From Acarospora socialis (Eukaryota > Ascomycota > Lecanoromycetes > Acarosporales > Acarosporaceae): DNA of 64,000 nucleotides. The notes below the pieces were generated by a model. That model saw only the letters and a program-made list of their open reading frames with translations, was not told the origin of the DNA and made no database searches. Both the position numbers and the translations under genes were made by a program. Position 1 is the first letter of the stretch; each line of letters starts with the position of its first letter. Of the stretch, positions 35,234-47,689 are shown piece after piece. The stretch is taken from positions 992,001 through 1,056,000 of the forward strand of contig JAMYGW020000002.1 of NCBI GenBank assembly GCA_025617375.2, given 5' to 3'.

Positions 35234-38200
35234 TTACAACAAACTTGTACGCTTGTTGGAAAGCTTGGCGTACATCGACGCAACGGGACTCCCCTCTGCT
35301 TCAAACTGCAATTGCGACGGTCTCGAGATTTTACTCCGCCAATCACTCGCACTAGGCTTTCTACCGTTTTCAATGAACACATGATCCCCATCGACATTAA
35401 TGAACCAATTCACGTTGAGCTGATCCTTCTCAGGCCCACCACCACAGCTGCCCGCCAAGTGCCCACTCGGGGGCGAATTGATGGAGAGCGAGAACAGATT
35501 CTGAGGTTCGATGAAGTCGGTCACGAGCCCACCTCTGATGATGAAGTATATGAGACAGAAGATATTCATGGCGAAAACAAGAGCAAGGACAATGTAGAAG
35601 ACGCTCTGCCACGGCTGCGTGCCACCGGAGGCGTAGTCCTGGGTCTGAAGAGTCGCCTTGAATGCTTGATGTTGTGGCTCTGCCAGCGTTGGTACTGTAG
35701 TGGAATAATTCCAATAGTGGATGAATGGCGCATCTTGAGCACTTATGAGAAGAGTGCAGCCCGCCAAAACAGCTAATGCTTCGGCTATCGAGGGTAGGGA
35801 GGGATCCAATGCAGGAGTCACTGGGATAAGTTGCGTTAACAGCCTGGCATTGGCGGCTTTGCCGTCTGTGATACCGTTGTTCAAGCTGAGGGCGTTGCTC
35901 CATTCGGAGGCGATATTCTTCCAGTCGGATTCGACAACGCCCACGGGAGCCTCGGTGTGTGAAAAGCTATAAGGATGGCGATTATTGGGGTCATCGTCAC
36001 AGTACGCCCTCAACGAGCCCCCGCTCAAACTTGCATGATACCCGGTCGAACATTTGGGATACTGCGTAGCCCTCAGAGAGCATAGTACATACTCTGAGCT
36101 TGCGGAGGCTCCGAGCAAGTATATCGAGTCAGCAAACCATCCGGTTGTATTGAGGATGGTGTTGTAAGGCATTGGTAACTTGGGAAAGATAGGGTGTCGA
36201 CGACCGTATTTCTTCCCGAATTCAAACAGATCGTCTACGTTGGTCGTGTTTAGCCACTCGTTTTGACCGTAATTTGGAATGAACGGAGGCCCGGGAGGAT
36301 ACGCGGACGCGTTGAAAGGCCGGACTGCGTTAGGCCATTCCGTGTAGACCATAGGTTCCATATCTTCCTTCGTCATAGTGGCGCAAAGAACATCGACTGC
36401 CGGCGACGGAATCGATGCAATGATATTATACTCCCCGAGACCCTGCAGGCGCGTTGGTTAGGAACCCAGCTTGAAACGGAAGATTCAAGGTAGATACAAA
36501 CATCTAGAGTCTCGGGCTGCATAATTTGGTTGAGGGGGTCCCTCGCCGCCGTGAAAACACCCGAGTGAGGCATGGCCATGGAGACGTTATTGATAATCCT
36601 CTGTCCATATCTGGATGACAATTCAGTCATATTTTGTATGTTAATCCACGTACCCTGGACAGTTGTATTGTCGTAGAGCATTCCGACCGGAGGTGGTCGT
36701 TGGCTCAGCTCAGTATAACTACTGCCCGTGGCAATTAGCTCTGTCCACGTCGACAACCATTGTTGGTAGTTGTGAAATCTGTAACTTCAGCTCAGTATAT
36801 TTACGTTTATACTTAGGTTTCTAAGTTGGAATTTAACTGACGCTTGTCCGGCGTGTTCAATATCCAGGCAAGTTGTGCCTGCGTTGTCATCATTGCCAGC
36901 TTGAATTGGAGTTTGACACTTGGAAGCCACATATTTTGGGTTCGCAAACTTGGTCGCTACTCGTCCGTATAACGTTGTGTCTTGCAGCTTGCCGAGCTTG
37001 AGCTTCGGGGAGACTGGAGTTCGTCATAAGCTTACATTCTGAAGCATTGGCTGAGGGACCCCCAAATAATGATGTCGTAATGCGGAATCTTCACTTTGTC
37101 CATATGGAGACCAGAAAGACTATCCTCGAGTTGTCAAAGGAGGTCCCTGTACGATGACATGGGTTCCTCATAGATAGATGGAGGAAGGATGAGAAGGAAC
37201 ATGACATCCGTCACAAAATGTTTCAATGGGATATGTGAAGGGGCTAAAGGGCTAGAGATTCGAAAGAATACGCACCTAGTGCATCAGAAGCAGTAGTATA
37301 GAGCATCGCAAGGAACGTCGCGGTAAGGGCTACCATGCCAAGGAAAGTCCATGCCGCGTAGCGGACGCTCTCCCAGTGTGTGATCATCGTACCAGGTTGC
37401 ATAATCCAAGACCTCAAAGACATCTCGGCAATGGTGATACCTTTCGAATTCTTGATGAAAGCCCGTCGACTCAGTACCTGGCCCAAGAACGCCACGAAGA
37501 CCGTGACGAACGACAGTTCAATGGTCTTGGCGAAAAGAGCGCAGAGCAACGATGCGTTGGAGGGAGCCAAACCTCCGACTGGTTTAATGCTTTGTCCGTA
37601 CCGCGGCTTGACCATGGCGATGATTAGCCAGACACCGGAAAGGATCGTTGAGTATATAGCCAGTATCAATATCGTCACGGACAGCCAATTCCCTCTACCC
37701 TCGTAGATGTTCTTCTTTGAGGGGCACCGGACAGATGAGTCGTGATCTAGCACAGCCTGTATTAGTCAATAGTGCTTTAGTACTTGACGGGTATTTCACT
37801 TGCCGTTATTCGATGCATTATTTAACGTCGAGAAACTCTTGTGCAGAAGCCTTTCAGTATCGTGAGTCGGAATGGGGGTCTGAAATGTCGAAGACGGTTT
37901 CGAGCCGTAAGCACTTCGATCTTCCGACGGCACCCCCCACAGTTGAGCTGCCTCGGTGTCCTGTAGCGAGAAGTCCCTCGATACGTTATGGGGAGTTGCT
38001 GGTGAGACCGTTCTATCATTTGGGTTCGACGTGAGGTTTGTCTGCTTGCTACCTACGGGCACTCGAGCTATCGAGTTTCGTTCATTGCGTCCCGAGCTTG
38101 TTGCTATTCCCAATCCGTGGCTGGCCAAACCTTCCTCTATCATATCCCCAAGAGCAGCACCGTCGTAAGAGGGTGTGGCATGATACTGGACCTCACCACT

Positions 38201-38359
38201 AGCTGACGAGGTTGCGCGTCGGTATCCAGGGCGGTGATGCGCATTTGGAGAGGGTGAACCGATGATGGTTGGACTCGAGCCAATGCTATAATCGGATACT
38301 GTTGAAAGTTCTTTCTTGAGGAGCCCCTGACGAACCTCGGGACTCGGATTCGAATCCAT
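35234..38359 (-). CDS. Multi-TM surface protein, 'Mcm2 3 5 family' type (894 aa)
   Basis: Five exons add up to 894 aa in frame. Introns: 36443-36501, 36779-36841, 37014-37275 and 37747-37803. A 185-residue Ser/Pro-rich cytosolic N terminus is followed by three membrane segments (WLSVTILILAIYSTILSG; LLCALFAKTIELSFVTVFVA; AAWTFLGMVALTATFLAML), a roughly 430-residue probably extracellular domain with many N-glycosylation sequons (NTT, NMT, NAS, NYS) and paired Cys, a final membrane helix near residues 770-794, and a cytosolic tail. The layout fits the large fungal transmembrane family annotated as 'Mcm2 3 5 family protein', unrelated to replication Mcm helicases; function unknown. The 37747-37803 intron uses a GC donor (GCAAGT). 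The 262-bp intron 3 is long for this genome and could hide a small exon near 37,040-37,100. Confidence 0.82.
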
Positions 38360-39843
38360 CCAGAACCTGAAACTTACCTTCGTGGTTCGGCCAGCGCAGT
38401 CACTATTTAGTCAGTCTGCGCCGCTTCGCTGTGTACGGACAATAATCGAGTATAAAACTCCTGTCGATTCACACAATGTCAGAGTAGAGAGCAATGGAAT
38501 ATAGCAGATCAAAGCCTTGCTATTTTAGGACCAACGCCCAGAATTGTCCAACAACAAGTGGATAAGGACATCTGTAGCAAAAGCAACACGTAAAGTCAAT
38601 CAGAGTAGGATCCTGAGCCGGAAGCAAGTTACGCCTGTCACCAAGATACGAGGATTGCAACAGTTGCACAGCCGGAAGATTTCCAGACTCTACTTCGGGT
38701 TTACAGTGCAGATCTAGCGCAATGTCGCTTCGGAAGGGCCAATTGATTGAGATGAAGTGGCTGTTCTGTCAGCCTTGTGGCTGGCTTCCCGCATGGATTT
38801 TGGGAGGCTCAATGGGGCAAGTGTTCTCCTTTCACCGATTGCGAGTGGCCTGAGGTTGAACAGACCCTCCACAATCGATCGAAATTCGTTCAATTTGCCA
38901 CTCTGCTAATCTAAGGCAGAGAAAGGATGTTCAGGCAGGCGTCACAATGCGGTGTCGTTCACAGCGTGGCTTGTCTCATCACTGCCGGCGGTTAATTTAT
39001 ATCGTTTGATTGGGCCGTCCAGCAAGCGTCTTTACGCGTGTGGAAAGCTTGAGGGCGGTCCCCGTAACATTTCTCTAGATGAGATCAAATTTAAGCTTGA
39101 AATTACTGTCCGATTGGGGGTGATCTACGATTAGTATGCGTAAGTTAGTGGTCTACTCTGTATGAATATGAATTGTGGTCTACCGGAATCACGGCCTTGA
39201 AAATATCGTCGCACCCCTACCTTAGGTAATTGCACTAAATCTCGGAGCACCTCGCCGAGCTTCCCAAGGCCTACCTTGCAGACGGGGACATGTTTTCACG
39301 TGAGGCTTAGGTAAGGACATACAACTATATGGGTAGTCAGACCACCTATTCTAGGGTTAGAGGTTAGTGTTAGGTGTCAGAGAGGTGTTAGGAATGTTAC
39401 GGTCAGCAATGCGTATAGGTAGGTAACCTAGGTAGTCTCAAAGTGTTCTACGAGTAGTACTAATAATGGGTTAATATTCTGGGAAATATGGTAAAAGCAG
39501 CATGCTATTTTCAAGGTGCCCCGAGTACTCCGAGATTTTAGTGCGGCCTTCCGAACGATATACTCTGTCGATGAGCTGTTAATCGGATGATACCTGTGGT
39601 TACTGGGCCCGGAGCACGTCTGGCGCTAGACACGGTTAACAACATGAGCCCAGCCTCTTCTACCGCGACCAGAGCAGGCTGCCCGAGGCCGAGGTCATGT
39701 GCAAACCCATCCAACACCAGCTCTCTACCTTACTAATGTCCAGGCGAGCGAGCTATCCTAATGGCATACATCCTTGGCAGGTGATGTGGTCGATGATTTC
39801 GGTTTGCTATTGAGAGCAGGCATAGTTTCACAATCTCGTGTGC
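38360..39843. other. Intergenic, 1.5 kb
   Basis: No gene was seen. Around 39,220-39,450 it contains many TTAGGT/CCTAGGT words and a degenerate TTAGGG-like tract (39,351-39,395). It lies upstream of the 894-aa protein gene, so it carries that promoter. Confidence 0.5.
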
Positions 39844-41959
39844 TCAAGATGACGAGCGTCCTTTCTCGCGCGGTTTTACTAGTAGAGTTGTCCTGGCCCG
39901 AGGCACCGAACTCGTACGCCACGTCATCGTTAATGGCGCTTTCTCGTCCTGAAGCTTGAAGTCGTAGTTGAGAAGAAAGTGCGCGACGATCAGCTTAGTT
40001 GCCACCGAAACGTAGTATCTGCCTGGGCTGATGACGGGTCAGGTTTCCAGATCGACAAGTTTACAGCATATTACTTGCGCCAAAAGCTCAAGGCTACTGC
40101 CTGGGTCGTTTAGCTTACCAGGCTAGCTTCTGTGAGCCCCAGTACGGCCACTGATGAGTTGAATCGGTGAACTTGGAGGGTTTCCCATCATGATTATTGG
40201 CAAATCGGAATCCGTCAAACTGCAATGGGTCGTGGTAATGCTGAGTACTTTGCACGATTTGCTGAAGTGGAGCTGCAACCCATTCACCCTTTTGTACTGT
40301 AAGGCCGCCAGAGAATTTGAAAGGTTGGAGAGCTATACGACGATGGCTCACTTCGGATGACTGTGAGCTGTTGTGCGAAATCTAGAGAGAAAGGATGGGC
40401 CCAAGGCTTACCGCAATCCAAGGCGTTTATGCGAGCAGATTCCTTGATAAAGCTGTCAAGTAGAGGCAATGCCTCGAGCCGTCCTGTGGACGTATCGGAC
40501 CAACTTTCTAGTTCGCAGCGAAGAGGTTCGATGTATTCACGTCGAACCGCAAGGTCTTGGAGCACTTGGGTTATAAGCTGCCATCTGGGACTTAGAAAAT
40601 CATGCTCTAATCGAAGTAAGGACTTAAGCTTACCACAATGGTGGAGATCAGACTGCCGTAGAAGACTGTGTTGATTTCAGACACAATTCTTTGAACTGTC
40701 CAGATCTTAGGACAATATTCAATCAAGCCATGTGTGACATCGAACTGAATACTATGAGCATATGTTCAAACCTCCAGCGCAGAGTGATCATATTCCTACT
40801 AGCTGGCCTGGTGGTGGGTTCTCGCCATTACTTCGTCGTTTATCAAGGCGCTGCTCGATGTTGGAAGCGAGCAGACAGTAGACAGCTTTTCGGGGAAGAT
40901 CTCTTCCTTTGATAAGGCTTGCTATAATTCTATGCACCAATATCAGCTACTAGCTATTGAGATTGTTCACCAAAGCTCACGAAGCTAAGAATCTCGGAAC
41001 AATGCGCACAGCTTCACTTGTCAAGAGGCCGACTTTGACATAACCCAAAACCGCTTTAGTGAAATCTGGATTCTTAGCTACCCAAAGGTTAATGATAATC
41101 AGTGTCAGACGTCCCATTACTCACATAGCTCTTCTCCATAGCAAACAAGCGTACTAAGCCTTGTCACCAATGTCTCCATTGTCTGGTACGCTGCAACCTG
41201 CTTGTAGCCTTTGTGGTAGGCCTTAGCCTTACCGCAGGGCAGTATTGGGTTTGCAATACTTGCCGTTAGCATCATGAGATTGTACAAGTGTGCGCTCAAT
41301 CTCTTCCTTCACGGCATGTTGCAAAAGTGGGATAAAAGTTGATAACCGACTAGTCATGGATCGTATAGAACGAACGAATATGACACCCTCGACATCTCTC
41401 TGGTCTGGCCACCCGAATCCATTCATCGTAAACTTCGGCTGGAACATCTAGAATAGATATGTCAACATATATCCCTTAACCGTACGAGGAGCCTGGAACT
41501 ACCTCCTTTGCAGCAGCGTGCATCGACAGTTGACTCGGAAGCGCCTGATTCAGCTCGGCTATATGCTCCTTGGACGAGACGAGGTGAAGCTTAGATCCTG
41601 GGATTGAAACCGTGAATGGTGCTCCCATGGCCTGCACCGCTATCAGAACGGGCTATGAGTTCTGTTGGTAGCAACACACTGACCTCTCTAAAGCCATCTC
41701 GAATCATCAACTGCCCATACAACAGGAAGCGCAAGCCGAGAAACTTGTCTTTCACACGATGAACAACCTTTAAAAGGACAATTTCTTTCGCGCTCTGTTT
41801 GGTGGTCAGATGGTGGAGTGAAGAGACAGGAGGGACATCTACTGAGTAAGTGCTTCTCAAAGATATCCGCATAAGGTAAATAACGACAACGATAGGCAAC
41901 ACAGCAAGAAGCTTGAGATTGAAACACTCTAAAAGCATACTTCGAAGCATCCTGTCCAC
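39844..41959 (-). CDS. Cytochrome P450 (multi-exon)
   Basis: Pieces on the minus strand assemble, with small introns, into a complete microsomal P450 of about 500 aa. An N-terminal membrane helix (LLAVLPIVVVIYLMRIS) opens the protein. Exon 1 is 41959-41684, with introns 41632-41683 and 41448-41502. Next come SSKEHIAELNQALPSQLSMH and MFQPKFTMNGFGWPDQRDV. Later pieces are AVLGYVKVGLLTSEAVRIVP, NIEQRLDKRRS, an I-helix region without the usual AGxDT, ExxR in FIKESARIN, and the heme-Cys segment formed by splicing across 40028-40118 (WGSQKLA joined to CPGRYY). The heme loop departs from the usual F-x-x-G-x-R pattern. Splice choices between about 40,411 and 41,380 are approximate. It is divergent from the P450 at 43,141. 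Confidence 0.7.
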
Positions 41960-43140
41960 TTATGAAATAATGAGTCAGAGATAGTTAGAATTCTGGGACT
42001 CGACAGAAGGTCGCTGGCAGAAACCTGAGTTCATATCCCAAGCCAGGAGGGCCGAGAGTATGAGAACTAGGTTTAGTTGCCACTGCCTCTTTGCACGAGC
42101 TCAATCTAGCGTCACGCCATTCAACTTGAGTGTGGTTACATATACACGCAATGCTCACAATGCTCGAGACACTGTAGAGATTTCTCACCTAAAACAGCAC
42201 ATTGCATGTACAGTCCTGTAGGCCAAATGACTTACATGTCTGCCTTGCTGCGCTAAGCTGACAAGGCAAATTGCCTTCGATTTTTAGCCCCTTGGGCATA
42301 CTTTGTACGAGGTATGTGCATAGGTTGGATGTAGTGTCGCTTGCTGCCACAGTCACACAGCTTCAACATGAAGTTGATTGAACATCTGTTGTGATGATCT
42401 GTCTGGACTTCTGGCCCTAGCCGATCACTACTCTGCGGAAGGCAAACTGCAGAAATTTGGGGGCCACAAGAGTGCACCTCAGCTTGATCCATTTGTGGAA
42501 CCTGAGACACAGTTTGCATGTCAACCTGCATGTTGTACAACCTTTGTCACACGATTTTAGCCTTATACGAACGCGTCAGCATATGTAGATATGCAACACC
42601 TCCCTATGTCTTGCAACCTGACTCTGAGATGAGATAGCCCTACCACTGATAGCAACCTGTCAGCGTGGTATAATGTAACAGCTATAATATAAGACACTTC
42701 TACATACCAGAGCTTTGACTTGAGGGAATTGGTTCGCTTGGGTGCGGCCCGTGCCGTAGCTTACAGCGATGATTCCACATAACACCACAAAGCTCTATCT
42801 CAGCCCCAATAATATCAACAGCCAACAAAGTCGATGTCCACTAACTTTGAAATAGTAATCGCTTGCAGATGAATAGAGTGTAACAAGTACTTCTAGAAAA
42901 ATTAGGTTGCATGCTGAATTTAACCATCACAATGGTGTCTCTTGTTTTATTTGAGCCAATTATTTCGCGATTGAGGTGTGGTTGTGTGAGAATTCATTGA
43001 GGCGCCACAGGCCCAGCAGATTTACTGTTGATATATCACACCATAAGTAGGTCGTTGTGTTCTCAGTAAGCCAGCCCATCTTATGCATTTCTTCATAATC
43101 TGTTCGTTCATAGAAGATACTACTGGAGTGCCTTGAAGTC
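41960..43140. promoter_or_regulatory. Divergent intergenic region between two P450s
   Basis: About 1.2 kb without a convincing gene. It should contain promoters for both P450 genes. No recognised factor site or repeat. Confidence 0.4.
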
Positions 43141-44922
43141 ATGCTGTTCAAAGCTTTGTATCAATCTGTATACGTTGTGGACCTGGCTATTTGTGTTCAA
43201 AACCATCCATTGCTTGCAGGATCACTGGTTTGCGGTGTACTTCTGATACTATGGCGACTTTGGGCTTTTACCCTTGTCCCCTTGACTCGACCTAACGCTC
43301 CAAAACAGCTCCCCTATTGGATCCCCTGTGAGTGTGATACGCATTGAATCAGGCTTCAGTTGGATGTTTACGCTGACAGGACGTCTTAGACTTGGGTATA
43401 TCCTATACTTCAAATCGACGAGATTAACAGCTAACCTAATTGTATCTCATAGGTCACACAGTACCCTTTCTGAGAAATTCAGAGGAGCTTCTGACGTATG
43501 CAAGGTATAGCACTTGTTTCTTTCCCCATGAAGTCGAGACTGACTCTTTTCAAGACACTTCTTTGGCAATAAGAGAGAGCCTTTCGCAATCACCTTAGCG
43601 GGATCCACGTTCTACGTCATCAGTGACCCACACGACGTCACGGCCGTGTACAAGGCCTCGAGCACGCTGTCCTTCGATATTTTCCTTCACAACATCATGG
43701 CAGAATTCGGCTCAACGCGTTCGGCAATCAAGAGGATATTCCAAGTTCCCAAGCATCACCCACATAAGAACGTCTCTCAGTTGGCACACGACTTCCAGCT
43801 ACGTCAGGCCCGCGGTCAAGAGCTGCAGATATTGGGCATTTATATCAGGGAGTTCTTTCAAGATAACCTCTTACTCGATAGGATGCCGCATAGTTATCAG
43901 CGTTCTTTTATTGTGCAAGAGAAGGAGCCAGAATGCATTTTATCTCTTAAGATGTGGACGGCAGAAGTGTTCATCAATGCCGGCCAGATGGCTTATTTTG
44001 GAAATCGCCTTTCGGAGGTCGACCCCACTCTGCCTCACGCTTTGATGGAATTAGACGATCTTAGCTGGCAGGCCTTCTATCGATATCCTCGACTTCTCAG
44101 ACCGAAGCTGAACCGCGTCAGCGAACACATTCGCCAGTCTCTGACAACTTATTTTGATATACCAATGAACGAGCGACGTGGAAAAGCATGGTTCACTCAA
44201 GCTCTGGAGACTGAGTACAGACGTGTCGGCCTAAGTAATGAAGATATTGCTGCTCAGATGTTGTTTTTGTATTGGGGGTGAGTCGTGTTCCATGAGGTAA
44301 GCGGCAATTATACGTTCTGATCACAATCTCAAGGATCAACACGAATGTATCAAAGGTCTCCTTTTGGATCATTGCACACGTGCTTTTCACACCTGGTTTG
44401 ATCGATATGATCCGTGCAGAATCAGAGCCAGCATTTCAGGCAGATGGTTCTCTTGATAATGAGTATGTCTATTGTTCTTGCTCAGGCTTGAATGGCCTAT
44501 GGCTCGAGGCTTTACGATTATCTGCAGCTTCGACGGCACTCCGGTTCACCACAGAGGACACCTTAATCGGCGGAAAGATACTTAAGAAGGGCAACACGCT
44601 GATGGTTTCTGCTCGACAATTGCACTTCAATGATACAGCATTTGGAGAAGACGTTTGCCAGTTTGATGCAACAAGGTTTCTCAAGGACCCTACGTTACAG
44701 CACAGTCCAAGCTTCCGACCTTTTGGAGGTGGTGGAACATTATGCCCTGGGCGATCCTTAGCGAAACTGATGGTCTTGACCTTCATCACTCTGATTTTCC
44801 GTCGATTTGATATCAGTCTTGCTAGTTTGCAGACGTTTCCAAGATATGAAGAGAGTAAGCCAGCGATAGGCATTACGACGGGGAATGACAATCTCATTCT
44901 ACGGCTAAGAAAGAGGAACTGA
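43141..44922 (+). CDS. Cytochrome P450, CYP7/CYP8-like fold (516 aa)
   Basis: Four exons (introns 43328-43452, 43505-43554, 44278-44333) give an in-frame 516-aa protein. An N-terminal anchor (LLAGSLVCGVLLILWRLWAF) is followed by a Pro-containing hinge, REPFAITLAGSTFYVISDP, an I-helix MLFLYWGINTNVS lacking the classical acid-threonine pair, ExxR in WLEALRLS, and the heme motif FRPFGGGGTLCPGR. This arrangement resembles the prostacyclin-synthase/CYP7-like group common in fungi; substrate unknown. The downstream SAT4 gene is co-oriented. Confidence 0.88.
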
Positions 44923-45808
44923 TGAACCTTCAAGATATCTTGGTTGCAATTGGCAATCAACAAAGCATTCTTAGACAACAGGGTTTGGACCTCTTGTGAC
45001 ACAGGTTCCGCTTACATTGAGCCAATTCGTTGATAGACTTCGTATCAAACACAAGCGGGTATAAAGTAATTAATAGCATCGCTCGCCCAAACAAGCGGGA
45101 GGCATCTTCTATGCAAACAACCTGCTATCAATGGAAATAGGATGAGCAAAGAGACATTCTGTAGTCAAAAAAGAAAAGACTAATGCTGTCCTGCCGCTTC
45201 TGTGTTACATACTTCTGCTTTGTATAGCTGGTTCATGAGCTATTTGGCCGAGTAAAGTAGGGTGTCACCATCAGCCTGGTGGTAGTACCTCGAGCGGTGT
45301 TTGTGGAATGTTCAACGACCCGTCTTCAAGTGACACTGCTTGAGCTATCAGGTGCTCAATTCCACTCTTTGATGATGCAATGCAGGCATCAGAAAGTGTC
45401 AGGATGAGGGGAAGCAACCCATTCACCAAGATCAGAAGTTGTTTCGAGATCTTCTAAATCTGAATTAGCATATCTCTGCAACTATGTGGCCTGTATTGCA
45501 GGCGTATCACTTGATGCCTTGGGACTCTGAGAAACAAGTGGGTGAGGAAACACTTGACCTTTGAGGGCCAAGTGTTTCTCATGCATGTATCGTGCTGGTT
45601 CATGCATCACTCACACCAACAACCATTAAGCTACCTCGGCCACCCTGCATGCTCCGAGATATTCTGTCATCAGCGGTTTACTGCTATTGAGGCACACGAT
45701 TATCATTAATAAGCCTGACGGTTCTCATGGGTTGTCTCTTTGATGGTTTTCCATTACTAATACATTCTTCTCGCAAGTGACCCTCCCATTTCTGTCTCAT
45801 TTGACAAA
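44923..45808. other. Intergenic with a 10-bp stem hairpin
   Basis: No gene was seen. A perfect hairpin (gaaacacttg at 45547-45556, caagtgtttc at 45569-45578, 12-nt loop) lies about 230 bp upstream of the SAT4 start and could be a protein-binding or RNA element. Confidence 0.5.
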
Positions 45809-47294
45809 ATGACCACTTCACTACCACCAGGTGTTGATCTGAGCAAAACCCCTGCTCAAGCACCTCCACCAGGTGTGACTTCAGATCTTGTCAGCCCTCC
45901 TGCTGCAGCGCCCGCAGCTACTGCTATTTGTGTTCTTGTGATATTGCTTGCAGTCTTCTTTGTGACGATTCGTTTGTATGTCAATGCTTGTTCTCATCGG
46001 AAACTGGGAATTGACGATGGTATATCTTCAAGCATGGTTGAGTGTGAAGTGAAACCAACGCTTACCTGCGATAGGGTGTGTGATTTGTGCTACAGTTTTT
46101 ATGTTTGGACTTACGTTCTGTGTACTTTACTGTATGTTGCCCTGCTCAATCTTCCCTTGGTCATCTGCTTACTGTTGCTACAGTGAGACCGCTTGCACGC
46201 CATACCTGGGATCTACCTATCGCGACAGTTACTCCTGCTCTAGAAAAGGTAAGATCAAGGGCCGCTATGGGAGCCACACTGCTTACAATTACTATGCAGG
46301 TAATCTTCACCGAGGAGATGCTTCTGGGACCATCGTCATTTTTCGGCAAATGCTCATTGCTATTGTCGTACTACCGGATTTTCTCTCCAAATAAGGCCTT
46401 CAGATACAAGATCTATGCTGCCTTGGTCTTTGCTGCAGTATCACAATTATCTATGATACCTATTCATGCAGTTCTGTGCACACCACCTCCAGGGATGAGT
46501 TGGGGTGCTTCGAATCCAAACTGCTCGAAGGCCTATAGCTACGCGCTTGTGCAAGGTCCATCTAATATCCTTCTTGACCTCATTATATTTTACTTGCCAA
46601 TACCAATTGTCTGGCGTCTCAATTTACCAAAAAGAAAACGCATAGGAGTCCTTGCAATCTTCATGACCGGTTTCATGTAAGTACACATATATACTCCTAC
46701 CGTACAAGCTTACTAAAAGTTCACAGCGCCATTGTTGCCGGTATTGTCGCCATGGTCTATCGTGTTCAACTGTGGCAGACTAAAGATATCAACTGGGTTG
46801 GTTATTTGACTGTCCTTTGCTGGTATTGTGCAATTACCCATGATATGCCAGCTTGAGCTGACTGTGCTAGTGTTGTGCAAACTGGAATCTCCATCATCTG
46901 TAGTTCAATGCCTGCAATGGCCGCCTTTTCGAAGTTACATGTTCTGCAGACAGGTTATTTCACCTCTCTTCGCTCCCGCCTCTTTTCACGTTACGGTCCT
47001 TCTACCAGCGGAATTTCGGGTGATCGCGCACATACAACAAGAGAGGGACTACCTGTTTCTAAACCATATGCGTCTCGTCCGTGTGAGAACGATTCGATAT
47101 CACGCCTGCATGACAACGGCTACATCGAACTGAGCGACCATATTAACCTTGACGGGAGACCAAGAACTGAAATCAAAGGGGCTGCATCTCAAGGGAGTCA
47201 TGAAAGGGTGGGTATTCAAAGGTCTGTCAGCGTGGAACAATCATGGCATTGGTTACTGAACGCTCAGCATAATTCGAATATCCAAGGAGTTTGA
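45809..47294 (+). CDS. SAT4-type rhodopsin-domain membrane protein (409 aa)
   Basis: Six exons (introns 46020-46074, 46132-46183, 46249-46299, 46677-46726, 46823-46870) give 409 aa in frame. After a Pro-rich N terminus come several membrane helices (ATAICVLVILLAVFFVTIRL at the start) and the family signatures LARHTWDLPI, FTEEMLLGPSSFFGKCSLLL, YRIFSPNKAFR, LLDLIIFYLPIPIVWRL and ISIICSSMPAM. A hydrophilic tail contains RSVSVEQSW. This is the fungal seven-helix 'integral membrane / SAT4' family, of largely unknown function and distantly like Pth11-type receptors. It lies about 890 bp after a P450 in the same direction, an arrangement repeated at 50-54 kb. Confidence 0.85.
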
Positions 47295-47689
47295 TCGAAA
47301 GTTTGAAGCTCTGGGTGACAGAGTCCTTGCTCAATGCAAAATGTAGCTGTACTTGGCGTTCCGGGAAATTAGTATCTGGCGCTCGATCGTGTGCAGCCAG
47401 CATCGCCTTGGTGATTGACAACAACCTCAGTTTACTGGTATGGTAGTCTTGTCCACCTAGAAATTTGTGCAACCCTTTTCAGCTCCCTCAACATGGATGA
47501 ACCCTACTGGAAGGCTCACTGAGGTTATCCTAAGTTGATAGTCATGCGTTGAATAGCAACTGCAAGACATGGTTTTTATTGCTGCTGCGGTAAAGCTTGC
47601 ATGGTGGACATGGACCTGTGATGTTTTGCATATTCTAGAATGCAAGTAAGATTTAAGGACCTCCTTCTTTCTCGGCTCCTTCACATACC
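47295..47689. other. Intergenic, nothing firm
   Basis: It may contain the lost N-terminal part of the P450 pseudogene, but I could not recognise it. Confidence 0.3.
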
